Below are positions 56,593-64,000 of a stretch of 64,000 nucleotides of DNA, one piece after another. Below the pieces are notes generated by a model that was given only the letters and a program-made list of their open reading frames with translations, was not told the DNA's origin and did not search any database. Within the stretch, counting starts at the first letter, position 1, and each line of letters begins with the position of its first letter. The stretch comes from Palleronia rufa (GTDB lineage: Bacteria > Pseudomonadota > Alphaproteobacteria > Rhodobacterales > Rhodobacteraceae). A program made the translations under genes and the position numbers. Location of the stretch: positions 1 through 64,000 of the forward strand of contig NZ_JQEY01000008.1 in assembly GCF_000743715.1 (NCBI RefSeq). Reading direction: 5' to 3'.

Positions 56593-57635
56593 CGCCCCCC
56601 GGACAGCTGGCGCTGGTGCCCTTCCTGTCGGTCGAGACGATGATGCGGCTGGTCCATCACATCGGGTTGGAGGCGATGCTGTCCGACCTTGCCGCCGAGA
56701 TCGAGGCAGATTTTGCCCGCTGGGAGAGTTTCGACAAGGTGGCGCGCGTGGCGTCCCATTCCGATGTCGGCGTGATCGAACTGATGCCGACCTCGGACGG
56801 TGAGACCTACGGCTTCAAATACGTCAACGGCCATCCCAAGAACATGAAGGAGGGCCGCCAGACCGTCACCGCCTTCGGTCTTCTGGCCGACGTGTCGAAC
56901 GGCTATCCGGTGCTGCTGAGCGAGATGACGCTGCTGACCGCCCTCAGGACCGCCGCCACCAGCGCGATGGCGGCCAGGTGGCTGGCCCCCCTGGGCGCGC
57001 GCACCATGGCGATGATCGGCAACGGCGCCCAGGCCGAATTCCAGGCGCTCGCCATGAAGGGGGTGGCGGGCATCGGCGCGGTGCGGTTGTGGGACATCGA
57101 CCGGGCGGCGACCGACAAGGTCGTGCGCAACCTTGCCGGCACCGGGCTCGACGTGACCGCCTGCGACAGCGCCGAAGAGGCGATGCTTGGCGCGCAGATC
57201 GTGACCACATGCACCGCGGACAAGCAGAATGCCACGATCCTGACGGACAACATGCTGGGCGCGGGCGTGCATCTCAACGCGGTGGGCGGCGACTGCCCCG
57301 GCAAGACCGAACTCCACCGCGACATCCTGAACCGGTCCTCGATCTTCGTGGAGTATGCGCCCCAGACGCGGGTCGAGGGTGAGATCCAGCAGCTCGACCC
57401 CGACCACCCCGTGACCGAATTCTGGCAGGTCGTGACCGGCGCCGCTGAGGGGCGGATTTCCCCCGACCAGGTGACCCTGTTCGACTCGGTGGGTTTCGCG
57501 GTCGAGGATTTCTCGGCCCTGCGCTACGTCCGCCGGAAGGCGCAGGAGTCCGCACTGTACGAAAGTCTCGACCTTCTCGCCGACCCTGACGATCCCCGCG
57601 ATCTCTATGGCATGGTGATGCGCAGCACGACCTGA
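56589..57635 (+). CDS. Ornithine cyclodeaminase
   Basis: Converts ornithine to proline and ammonia. 348 residues. Key segments: GFKYVNGHPKNMKEG, ALRTAATSAMAARWLA, Rossmann MAMIGNGAQAEFQALAMKG and VGGDCPGKTELHRDIL with the catalytic Asp. The longer C-terminal part is typical of true OCD rather than BhcD. Coupled with arginase, giving arginine to proline plus urea. No Lrp/AsnC regulator lies beside it. Confidence 0.92.
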   Translation: MTPPGQLALVPFLSVETMMRLVHHIGLEAMLSDLAAEIEADFARWESFDKVARVASHSDVGVIELMPTSDGETYGFKYVNGHPKNMKEGRQTVTAFGLLADVSNGYPVLLSEMTLLTALRTAATSAMAARWLAPLGARTMAMIGNGAQAEFQALAMKGVAGIGAVRLWDIDRAATDKVVRNLAGTGLDVTACDSAEEAMLGAQIVTTCTADKQNATILTDNMLGAGVHLNAVGGDCPGKTELHRDILNRSSIFVEYAPQTRVEGEIQQLDPDHPVTEFWQVVTGAAEGRISPDQVTLFDSVGFAVEDFSALRYVRRKAQESALYESLDLLADPDDPRDLYGMVMRSTT

Positions 57636-57851
57636 CGCGCCGCTCTTTCGGCGGACGTGCAGCCCTTGCCCCGCGGCGGCGCGCGACCGGAGCGGCGGCC
57701 GCTTCTTGCTCCGGGCAACGAGTCGCAAAGGCGGCCACGCCCGCGCGTCACGTGGTCGGGGGCTCTCCCGGCAGGATCCCCGGCACGCCTCCCGGCGCTG
57801 CGCGTGCGGGGCCCAGACCCTCCGCCGGGGCATCTCCGGCACGCCGCTCCC

Positions 57852-57912
57852 CTTCATCTTTCCAGCAATATCCCGGGGTGAGGCCCGCCAGGGCCGAGGG
57901 GCAGCGCCCCTC
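57852..57912 (+). repeat. Intergenic two-hairpin repeat, copy 3 (diverged)
   Basis: Starts CTTCATCTTTCC-AGCAATATCCCGGGG as in copies 1 and 2, then hairpins GGCCC-gcca-GGGCC and GAGGGGC-agc-GCCCCTC. Stem bases differ from copies 1 and 2, but pairing is kept. It lies between convergent genes. The rest of 57636-57919 is GC-rich without a gene. Confidence 0.75.
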
Positions 57913-57919
57913 TTCTCCC

Positions 57920-58339
57920 TCACCCCGTTGGCGGGATCGAATAGGTCAGCGACGCGCGGGCCACCGGCGCGGCGACGCCTTCGGAATGGATCAGCACATC
58001 GCCCACGGCCAGCACCCGCCCGAGTTTCAGCAGCCGTGCCGTGGCCCGCAGCGGCGCGCCGTTGGCGGGCTTGCGCATGAAGTCGATCGCGCAATTCGTC
58101 GTCACCGCCAGCGCCACCGGACCCAGCCGCGACAGGATCGCGAGGTACACCGCCACATCCGCCAGCGCGAACATGGACGGTCCGGATACGGTGCCGCCGG
58201 GGCGCAGGTGCCGGTCGCCGACATTCAGCCGCACGACCAGCGCGGCATCCTCCACCGATTCGACCGTGAAATCCGCGCTGACCTGCGGAAACGCATCGGC
58301 CATGAAGTCGTGCAGATCCGCGATGCTCATTCCGGTCAT
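57920..58339 (-). CDS. PaaI-like thioesterase (hotdog fold)
   Basis: 139 residues of the PaaI-thioesterase type. Hotdog-fold features are VVRLNVGDRHLRPGGTVSGPSMFALADVAVYLAI and the C-terminal VGDVLIHSEGVAAPVARASLTYSIPP. Probably hydrolyses acyl-CoA; substrate unknown. ATG 58339 with AAGGA upstream; ATG 58330 is an alternative. The long upstream frame is spurious. Divergent from the enoyl-CoA hydratase gene. Confidence 0.85.
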   Translation of the reverse strand: MTGMSIADLHDFMADAFPQVSADFTVESVEDAALVVRLNVGDRHLRPGGTVSGPSMFALADVAVYLAILSRLGPVALAVTTNCAIDFMRKPANGAPLRATARLLKLGRVLAVGDVLIHSEGVAAPVARASLTYSIPPTG

Positions 58340-58481
58340 GGCCCATGTCCTTTTCGATGTCGCGGCAGAGTATGGCCCGGCCGGCCGGCCGATGGAACCG
58401 CGACCGTCACGCGCATTGCGGCGTTGGACCGCGTTGCCCGCCCGCGCTAGGATCGGTGGCGGACAGGACGGGAGACGCGGG

Positions 58482-59261
58482 ATGCTCACACGACAAAGGG
58501 ACGGCGCGGTTCTGCGGCTGGTCATGGACATGCCGGAGCGGCTGAACGCGCTGTCGGATGCCATGCTGGCCGAACTGGCCGGCGCGCTGGACGATCTGCA
58601 CGACGATTCCGAAACCAGGGTCGTCGTCTTGTCCGGCACGGGCCGGGCGTTCTGCGCCGGTCACGACCTCAAGGAAATGCAGGCCCATCGCGGCGATCCC
58701 GACGGAGGGGCAGCGGCCTGGCTCGACCTGTTCACCCGCTGCGGCGGGATCATGCAGGAAATCGCACGGGTGCCCCAGCCGGTCATCGCACAGGTCCACG
58801 GGGTCGCCGCCGCTGCGGGCTGCCAGCTGGTCGCGTCCTGCGACATGGCCATCGCGGCGGAAGGCACACGGTTCGGCGTGAACGGCGTGAATATCGGTCT
58901 TTTCTGCTCGACACCCATGGTCGCCCTGACCCGGGTCATGCCGCGCAAGGCGGTGTTCGAGATGCTGACCACGGGCCGACTCATCGACGCCGATGAGGCC
59001 CGTGGCCTGGGGCTGGTGAATCGCGTGGTGCCGGCGGATGCCCTGGCCGAAGAGACCATGGCGCTCGCCCGGACCGTCGCGGCGAAGCTGGGCTCTGCCG
59101 TGCGGGTAGGCAAGCGCGCGTTCTACGAACAGGCCGAGATGGACCTGTCGCGGGCCTATGACCATACCGGCCAGGTGATGGTGCGCAACATGCTCGATGC
59201 CGACACGGACGAGGGCATCGCGGCCTTCCTCGACAAGCGGTCGCCAGACTGGGCGCAATGA
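58482..59261 (+). CDS. Enoyl-CoA hydratase/isomerase family protein
   Basis: 259 residues, crotonase fold. Oxyanion-hole segments are GRAFCAGHDLKEM and VHGVAAAAGCQLVASCDMAIA. The usual catalytic Glu of hydratases (second hole, E-x-x-x-G-L) reads GVNIGLFCST, so the reaction may differ from classical hydration. GGAG lies before ATG 58482. Its end carries the first unit of a 17-bp tandem duplication shared with the GNAT gene. Confidence 0.88.
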   Translation: MLTRQRDGAVLRLVMDMPERLNALSDAMLAELAGALDDLHDDSETRVVVLSGTGRAFCAGHDLKEMQAHRGDPDGGAAAWLDLFTRCGGIMQEIARVPQPVIAQVHGVAAAAGCQLVASCDMAIAAEGTRFGVNGVNIGLFCSTPMVALTRVMPRKAVFEMLTTGRLIDADEARGLGLVNRVVPADALAEETMALARTVAAKLGSAVRVGKRAFYEQAEMDLSRAYDHTGQVMVRNMLDADTDEGIAAFLDKRSPDWAQ

Positions 59262-59282
59262 CGGGCTGGGCGCAATGACGGG
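59249..59282 (+). repeat. 17-bp perfect tandem duplication at a stop/start junction
   Basis: The unit CTGGGCGCAATGACGGG occurs twice in direct contact (59249-59265 and 59266-59282). Each contains ATGA: the first supplies the hydratase stop, the second the GNAT start. A single unit would give an ordinary ATGA overlap. Confidence 0.9.
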
Positions 59283-59796
59283 CGCGCCCGCCCTCCGGGT
59301 GGCGAACCCGTCCGACCGGGACGCGATTTCGGCCCTCCTGCGGCGAAGCTATCCGGTGCTGCTCGCCCCCGACTACGACGCCGAGACCCTGGCCACCGCC
59401 TTGCCCCACCTGACCGACGCGCGGCCCGAACTTGTCGGATCCGGCCGCTATTTCTTGGCAGAGGTCGGCGCGGGACACGGCGGGCAATGCACCCTTCTGT
59501 CCGCTGGTGGATGGAGCACGGACCACCCCGGCACGGGCGCCATCACCCCCGGCGAGGGGCACGTGCGTCATGTGGTGACCGACCCCGCCGCCTTGCGCCG
59601 CGGGCTCGCGCGGATCATCGTGGGCCGCTGCATCGACGAGGCGCGGCAAGCCGGGTTTCGCCGTCTCACATGCCTTTCGACCCTGACAGCCGTCCCGTTC
59701 TACGCGGCGCTCGGTTTCGCGGATGACAGTCCCGGGGCGGTCACCCTGCCCGGCGGCACGCGCCTTCCCGCGGTTCGGATGACGCGCGCGCTCTGA
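59275..59796 (+). CDS. GNAT-family acetyltransferase
   Basis: 173 residues. The N-terminal LRVANPSDRDAISALLRRSY, VRHVVTDPAALRRGLARIIV (acetyl-CoA loop region) and FYAALGFAD at the end define the GNAT fold. Acceptor unknown. ATG 59275 lies in the second unit of the 17-bp duplication; the ATG in the first unit is out of frame. Confidence 0.85.
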   Translation: MTGAPALRVANPSDRDAISALLRRSYPVLLAPDYDAETLATALPHLTDARPELVGSGRYFLAEVGAGHGGQCTLLSAGGWSTDHPGTGAITPGEGHVRHVVTDPAALRRGLARIIVGRCIDEARQAGFRRLTCLSTLTAVPFYAALGFADDSPGAVTLPGGTRLPAVRMTRAL

Positions 59797-59800
59797 GGCA

Positions 59801-60451
59801 TCACTGGCTCAGGAGCGCGTCCACCACCTGCGGCAGCGTGTCGCCCATGGCCTGCACCGGCGCCATCGCCGCGCCGTAGGCCTTGCCCCGGTCGACGTAG
59901 CCCGCCTGGCAGCCCGCAGAGAGCGCGCCCTGACAATCCCAAGCGTGACAGGCGACAAGTGCCAGGTCGGCGGGTGCGACATCCACGGCGGCGGCGGCAT
60001 GGTGATAGACCTCCGCACGCGGTTTCCAGACGCGCACCTCGTCGATGGAAATGACCCGGCTGACCAGATCGGACAGCCCGTTGCGCGCAACCAGCGTCGC
60101 GGTGACATCGGGATCGCCGTTGGTCAGGCAGACGATCGGCAGGCCAGCGTCGCGCACCGACTCGAAGGCGGGGCGGACGTCGTCATGGGCGTCGAGCTCC
60201 GAGAAGCCCTCGAACAAGGTGGCATGCCGGTCGGCGGGCACGCCCATCTGCCCCAGGGTCGAGCCGGCGATCTCCTTGAACGGGCGGTAGAGCCCGCAGG
60301 TGTCAAGCGCGAAGGCATCGCGCAGCAGGCTGGCGAAGAACGGTTCCAGATCGCTCTGCATCAGGCCGATGTCCACAAGGCGGCGGCGGAGCGGATCGAG
60401 TGGAAAGAGGGTCTCGATCACGTCGAAGGCGATGGCGCGGGGGGTGGGCAT
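59801..60451 (-). CDS. HAD-superfamily hydrolase, haloacid dehalogenase type II
   Basis: 216 residues. Nucleophile Asp in AIAFDVIETLFPLD (haloacid dehalogenases have D-x-Y-G-T here; this has D-V-I-E-T, so activity may differ), CLTNGDPD (motif II), KPRAEVYHHAA (motif III Lys) and CHAWDCQGALSAG (motif IV). Substrate unknown. ATG 60451 with AGGGA upstream; an earlier start at 60490 is less likely. Convergent with the GNAT gene. Confidence 0.85.
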   Translation of the reverse strand: MPTPRAIAFDVIETLFPLDPLRRRLVDIGLMQSDLEPFFASLLRDAFALDTCGLYRPFKEIAGSTLGQMGVPADRHATLFEGFSELDAHDDVRPAFESVRDAGLPIVCLTNGDPDVTATLVARNGLSDLVSRVISIDEVRVWKPRAEVYHHAAAAVDVAPADLALVACHAWDCQGALSAGCQAGYVDRGKAYGAAMAPVQAMGDTLPQVVDALLSQ

Positions 60452-60563
60452 GGCATGTCCCTGTGTTGCCGAATGAACGTCCGGCGTCATGGCTCAGGCC
60501 GCACGTGGGTCAAGTACACGAGGACCGCGGAGAGTGTCCGAACGGGACGGCTATGGCGCCCCG

Positions 60564-61511
60564 TCAGGCGAATTTCGCGTCGCGCGCCGCCTTGAGTCGG
60601 GCGAAATCGTCGCCCGCATGGTAACTGGAGCGCGTCAGCGGCGTCGCCGACACCATCGAGAACCCCTTGCCCCAGGCCGCCTTTTCATAAGCGGCGAACT
60701 CCTCCGGCGTGACGTAGCGATCGACCGCGTGGTGGCGCGCGGTCGGCTGCAGGTACTGGCCGATGGTGATGAAATCCACATCCGCCGCGCGCATGTCGTC
60801 CATGACCTGATGGACGGCCTGCCGGGTCTCCCCCAGGCCGACCATGATACCGGATTTGGTGAACATGGTCGGGTTCAGCTCCTTGACCCGCTGGAGGATC
60901 CGCAGGGAATGGAAGTAGCGCGCGCCGGGCCGCACCTCCGGGTAAAGGCCCGGCACGGTTTCCAGGTTGTGGTTGAACACATCGGGACGCGCCGCGACCA
61001 CGGTTTCCAGGGACGAGGGCGCGCATTTGAGGAAGTCCGGGGTCAGCACCTCGATCGTGGTGCCCGGCGCCTGGCGGCGGGTGGCCCGGATGGTCTGGGC
61101 GATGTGCTCGGCCCCGCCGTCGGCCACGTCGTCACGATCGACGGAGGTGATGACCACATGCGACAGGCCCAGCTTTTTCACCGCGTCGGCCACGCGCCCC
61201 GGCTCGAACACGTCGAGCGCATCGGGTCGGCCGGTGGCCACATTGCAGAAGGTGCAGCCGCGGGTGCAGATCTCACCCATGATCATCATGGTGGCATGGC
61301 CCTGGGACCAGCATTCGCCGACATTGGGGCAGCCGGCCTCTTCGCAGACCGTGGTCAGGTTATGCGCCCGCATGATCGCGCGGGTCTCCGAATAGCCCTG
61401 TCCGGACGGGGCCTTGACCCGGATCCAGTCGGGCTTTTTCAGTCGCGGCGTCTCCGCGCGGTGGGCCTTTTCGGGATGGCGCTGGGCTGGGATCTTCAGA
61501 TCGCGCGGCAT
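60564..61511 (-). CDS. lipA: Lipoyl synthase
   Basis: Radical SAM enzyme inserting two sulfurs into octanoyl-protein. 315 residues. Auxiliary cluster cysteines in [12 protein letters not shown] and radical SAM cysteines in [15 protein letters not shown]; the C-terminal Ser ligand is in [13 protein letters not shown]. Start ATG 61511. lipB is not adjacent. Confidence 0.97.
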   Translation of the reverse strand: MPRDLKIPAQRHPEKAHRAETPRLKKPDWIRVKAPSGQGYSETRAIMRAHNLTTVCEEAGCPNVGECWSQGHATMMIMGEICTRGCTFCNVATGRPDALDVFEPGRVADAVKKLGLSHVVITSVDRDDVADGGAEHIAQTIRATRRQAPGTTIEVLTPDFLKCAPSSLETVVAARPDVFNHNLETVPGLYPEVRPGARYFHSLRILQRVKELNPTMFTKSGIMVGLGETRQAVHQVMDDMRAADVDFITIGQYLQPTARHHAVDRYVTPEEFAAYEKAAWGKGFSMVSATPLTRSSYHAGDDFARLKAARDAKFA

Positions 61512-61586
61512 GGACGGAGCTCCTTTGACGCCTGAGATAAGTCGTGCGCACAGGCTTGTCCACGTCTCTGCCGAAAGCTGCCGGCC

Positions 61587-62657
61587 TCAGATCCCGAAGT
61601 CGATCTCCAAGGCATATCCGGGCGGAGCGGTCCGCCAGGTGATATCGCCGCCGACGCTGTCGGCCGCACTCTCGATAATCGCCATACCAAGTCCCACGCC
61701 CGGCTCTTCGCGGGTCAGGCCCGCGCCGTCGTCGCGGCATATCAGGCGGAAATGGCCCGGGCGCTCCTGACGGCCGACGATGTCCACCCGGCCCGTCTGG
61801 CCGTCGGGAAAGGCATGTTTGAAAGAGTTCGTTGCGAATTCGTTCACGACAATTGCAAGACTCCCTGCATGGCTGGCCGAGATGTTCACGTCGTCCATGT
61901 CCAGACTCACGTGGACCGTCTCCGGCCCCGATGCGCGGATCAGGTCCACCACGGACCCCAGAAAAGTCTTGAGCCCCACCTTCCGGTCGATGCCGATTCG
62001 GTAGAGTTCCGAGTTGAGGGCCGCGATGGTGTCGATCCGGCGGCTCACCACCTCGAGCGCGTCGCGCGCCTCCGCGCTCTGCACCCGGCGCGACTGGAGA
62101 CGGGTCAGCGACGACACCGACTGGAGCGAGTTCTTGACCCGGTGATCGACCTCACGGCGCATGACTTCGCCCCGGCGGATGGTACGGCGCAGGTCGAAAT
62201 GCGCCATCACCTGCCGCGACAGCACCGCCAGCGTCTCCTGCTGAAGGTCCGTCAGGGTGCCGGGGGTCCGGTCGAGCACGGTGAGCGTGCCGAAGATCCG
62301 GCCCTGCTGCGTGGTGAGCGGCACAGACGCATAGAAACGGGCGCCGCACGCGTCATAGGCGCGCAGGTGGCTGATCCTGTCATCGTCGGAGAGGTCGGAA
62401 ATGATGACCATGCCGCCCCCGGTCAGGACCGTCCCACAAATCGACTCAGACAGCGGCAGCTCCGGCAGGTCGATCCCGGTGCGGACCAGAAAAACCTGGG
62501 TCTCGTCCTCTATGATCGACAGAAAGCCCATGGAGACGTCGCAGATCCGGGCAGCCAGTTCGACGATCTCATGCAGCGCGGAGACGTCGGAGTCCCGCGC
62601 CAGACTGTAGCTCCTGAGCGCGGCACGCCGGGCACGTTGGTTGTCCTGATTCAGCAT
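61587..62657 (-). CDS. Sensor histidine kinase, GAF + HisKA_2 type
   Basis: 356 residues, soluble. N-terminal GAF domain (about 25-158; FLSIIEDETQVFLVRTG, ICGTVLTGGG), dimerisation/phosphoacceptor His172 in REVDHRVKNSLQSVSSL, and an HWE/HisKA_2-like ATPase domain with NEFATNSFKHAFPDG and GVGLGMAIIESA. Such kinases often act in light or general-stress signalling. No response regulator or anti-sigma gene is beside it. Start ATG 62657. Confidence 0.9.
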   Translation of the reverse strand: MLNQDNQRARRAALRSYSLARDSDVSALHEIVELAARICDVSMGFLSIIEDETQVFLVRTGIDLPELPLSESICGTVLTGGGMVIISDLSDDDRISHLRAYDACGARFYASVPLTTQQGRIFGTLTVLDRTPGTLTDLQQETLAVLSRQVMAHFDLRRTIRRGEVMRREVDHRVKNSLQSVSSLTRLQSRRVQSAEARDALEVVSRRIDTIAALNSELYRIGIDRKVGLKTFLGSVVDLIRASGPETVHVSLDMDDVNISASHAGSLAIVVNEFATNSFKHAFPDGQTGRVDIVGRQERPGHFRLICRDDGAGLTREEPGVGLGMAIIESAADSVGGDITWRTAPPGYALEIDFGI

Positions 62658-63099
62658 CGCTCGATTTGCTCACCGCGTCGTGGGACGGGTTAGCAACAGA
62701 ATGCGGGCGGTGCCAGACCCCCGTGCGGTGAAAAGCCCGTGGCACCCCCGCAGGGCCGCTGGGCGTCCAGCGACGGATCGCGCGTCCGGCCGCCCGTACC
62801 GCTGAGCCGCGTGCGAATGGTGCTGGTGCGCTGGACGCCGGGGACAGGTGGTCTGCCGACCCGCCCGTGCGATGGCCTGGGACGCTTCGTCGATGAGCGT
62901 GGCGGCGGGTCCGACCAAGATGTGAACGACAGGGAACTGGCGCCGAATATCGGAGACCGGGCAGATTTGCGCGCCGCGGACGGATCGGTTCGCTGGGTCC
63001 CGGGGCGCGCGCTGTTGCTACCCCCCCGGTTTTTTGCGGCGCGCCGATCCGGTGGCCGCGCGGGCACTCGGCATTGGCCGGATGCCCCTGCAGTCGCCC
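62658..63099. other. Gene-free spacer
   Basis: About 440 bp between the histidine kinase and the DUF6456 gene. Frames are low-complexity on both strands. A C7-G2-T6 tract is near 63020-63034. No RNA, repeat or promoter motif was recognised. Confidence 0.55.
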
Positions 63100-64000
63100 T
63101 CAGCCGACCAGGCCGCCGCCCGGACCGCCATAGAGTTCGAAATGCCGGGCAAGCCGCTGGAGGCCGATCCGCAGCACGATCTTGCCGGACCGCGCGGCCC
63201 AGCCCATGCGCTTTTCCACCACTTCCAGCCCCTCGAGCTGACAGCACACCCGCAGGACCACGTCGCCCAGACCCGGGCCCAAGTCCGACAGCGCCGCGGA
63301 CAGCCGCGCCAGCGCGCCGGTCACGCCGCGCTGGCCGGTGTCGGACACGGCGCGGCCCATGAGCAGAACCTCCCAGCCGCCCTCTGGCACACCGCCCATG
63401 GACGCAAGCTCGAACTCCTCACGCAGACGCTCGCCGGCGCGCACCATCTCCGGGGTCAGGAACAGCGTGCCATCCTTGTCCCGGCGCCGGGCCAGCATCG
63501 ACAAGGGGCTCTCGGTCGGTACGTTGCGGGTCCGGCGCTGCGGACGGTCGTCGTCGCGGGCGGCCTGGGCGCGTGCCTCTTCACGGGCCAGAAGGGTCTT
63601 GAGGGTTACCCGCCCGCCCTGTGTGATGTGATAGCGCGCGACCCGACCGCCCTGACGCGATATGATCCAATCGCGCAGGGCCATCGCCTCCGCGGTCTCG
63701 CGGCTCACGGTGCCGGTGCGCACGGTGTTGCCGTCGGCCCCTTCGCGCACCACCACGGCTGTCTCCATGCCGTCCGCCACTGCAAGGCACGCCCCGGGTT
63801 CGGCCAGGCGCCGCAGAATTCGCAGGCCCTCGGCCTCAAGCAGTTCCGTGTCCGGAAGCCTCTCGCTCGCAATCGCCGACATCGTAATGTTTCCCTTCGC
63901 TGGCGCTGGCGTCGATCCCGGGGGCAGTTCCCGCCCCAGACGCTTGAGCGCATGATCAATGAGGGGATCGTCGCGGCGCTGTTCGCAGCGCCGGACCTGT
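63100..64000 (-). CDS. DUF6456 domain protein (start beyond window)
   Basis: The frame stays open from the stop at 63100 to the right window edge. An internal ATG at 63882 looks like a start but is not: the bases upstream encode QVRRCEQRRDDPLIDHALKRL, a typical stretch of these Rhodobacterales proteins, continuing to an N-terminal HTH outside the window. The visible C-terminal part (DUF6456: SMLARRRDKDGTLFLTPEMV, AGERLREEFELASM, WAARSGKIVLRIGLQRLARH) suggests a DNA-binding regulator of unknown target. Confidence 0.78.
   Translation of the reverse strand, partial: QVRRCEQRRDDPLIDHALKRLGRELPPGSTPAPAKGNITMSAIASERLPDTELLEAEGLRILRRLAEPGACLAVADGMETAVVVREGADGNTVRTGTVSRETAEAMALRDWIISRQGGRVARYHITQGGRVTLKTLLAREEARAQAARDDDRPQRRTRNVPTESPLSMLARRRDKDGTLFLTPEMVRAGERLREEFELASMGGVPEGGWEVLLMGRAVSDTGQRGVTGALARLSAALSDLGPGLGDVVLRVCCQLEGLEVVEKRMGWAARSGKIVLRIGLQRLARHFELYGGPGGGLVG

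Overview
The window is high-GC chromosomal DNA from an alphaproteobacterium. It most resembles the Rhodobacteraceae/Roseobacter group: secDF sits next to a ccm/hel locus, there is a PAS_5 protein, a DUF6456 protein and a 'component of SufBCD complex' protein, and a complete beta-hydroxyaspartate cycle cluster is present. No rRNA, CRISPR array or prophage was seen. Both window edges cut a gene: an IS transposase on the left and a DUF6456 gene on the right.

0-0.7 kb: the right end of an IS5-type insertion sequence has cut a HAD-phosphatase gene lying on a short AT-rich patch. 0.7-12 kb: housekeeping genes serS, yajC-secD-secF, an Mth938-domain gene, ccmA and ccmB (split by a gene-free spacer and without ccmC), rpsB-tsf, aroQ, two tiny membrane ORFs, then ppk2 with an overlapping TetR gene. 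12-24 kb: a lipoprotein hydrolase overlapping metA (acetyl-type by Glu111), a P-loop ATPase, a FadL-like porin with terminator, a DMT exporter, two acyltransferase-3 proteins, hemB, a Suf-associated membrane protein, creatinase and a Nudix hydrolase. 24.3-30 kb: two tandem tRNA-Leu genes, a degenerate Hint-domain protein, a MobA-like nucleotidyltransferase, a GlxA-type regulator, class II DAHP synthase and a PAS_5 protein. 30.4-34.7 kb: yicC-gmk-gamma carbonic anhydrase-PLP lyase, then phoR. 34.8-41.1 kb: the phosphate regulon pstS-pstC-pstA-pstB-phoU-phoB behind a three-repeat Pho box.

42.4-49.5 kb is the most interesting part. A decayed IS481-type transposase is followed by (S)-ureidoglycine aminohydrolase, a divergent IclR regulator (bhcR) and bhcA-bhcB-bhcC-bhcD. 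The first gene belongs to allantoin breakdown, which ends in glyoxylate. The bhc genes turn glyoxylate plus glycine into oxaloacetate. The layout suggests that purine nitrogen and glyoxylate carbon are recovered together. Creatinase (22.5 kb) and an arginase-ornithine cyclodeaminase pair (55.7-57.6 kb) add to a picture of an organism that uses small nitrogen-rich organic compounds.

49.6-64 kb: mfd, a zinc metallopeptidase, a VTT membrane protein overlapping a dsbB-like gene, arginase and ornithine cyclodeaminase, a thioesterase, an enoyl-CoA hydratase and a GNAT gene separated by a 17-bp tandem duplication, a HAD dehalogenase-type enzyme, lipA, a GAF/HisKA_2 histidine kinase and a DUF6456 gene. 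Three copies of a ~62-bp intergenic repeat with two hairpins whose stems co-vary lie at 7.3, 26.7 and 57.9 kb.
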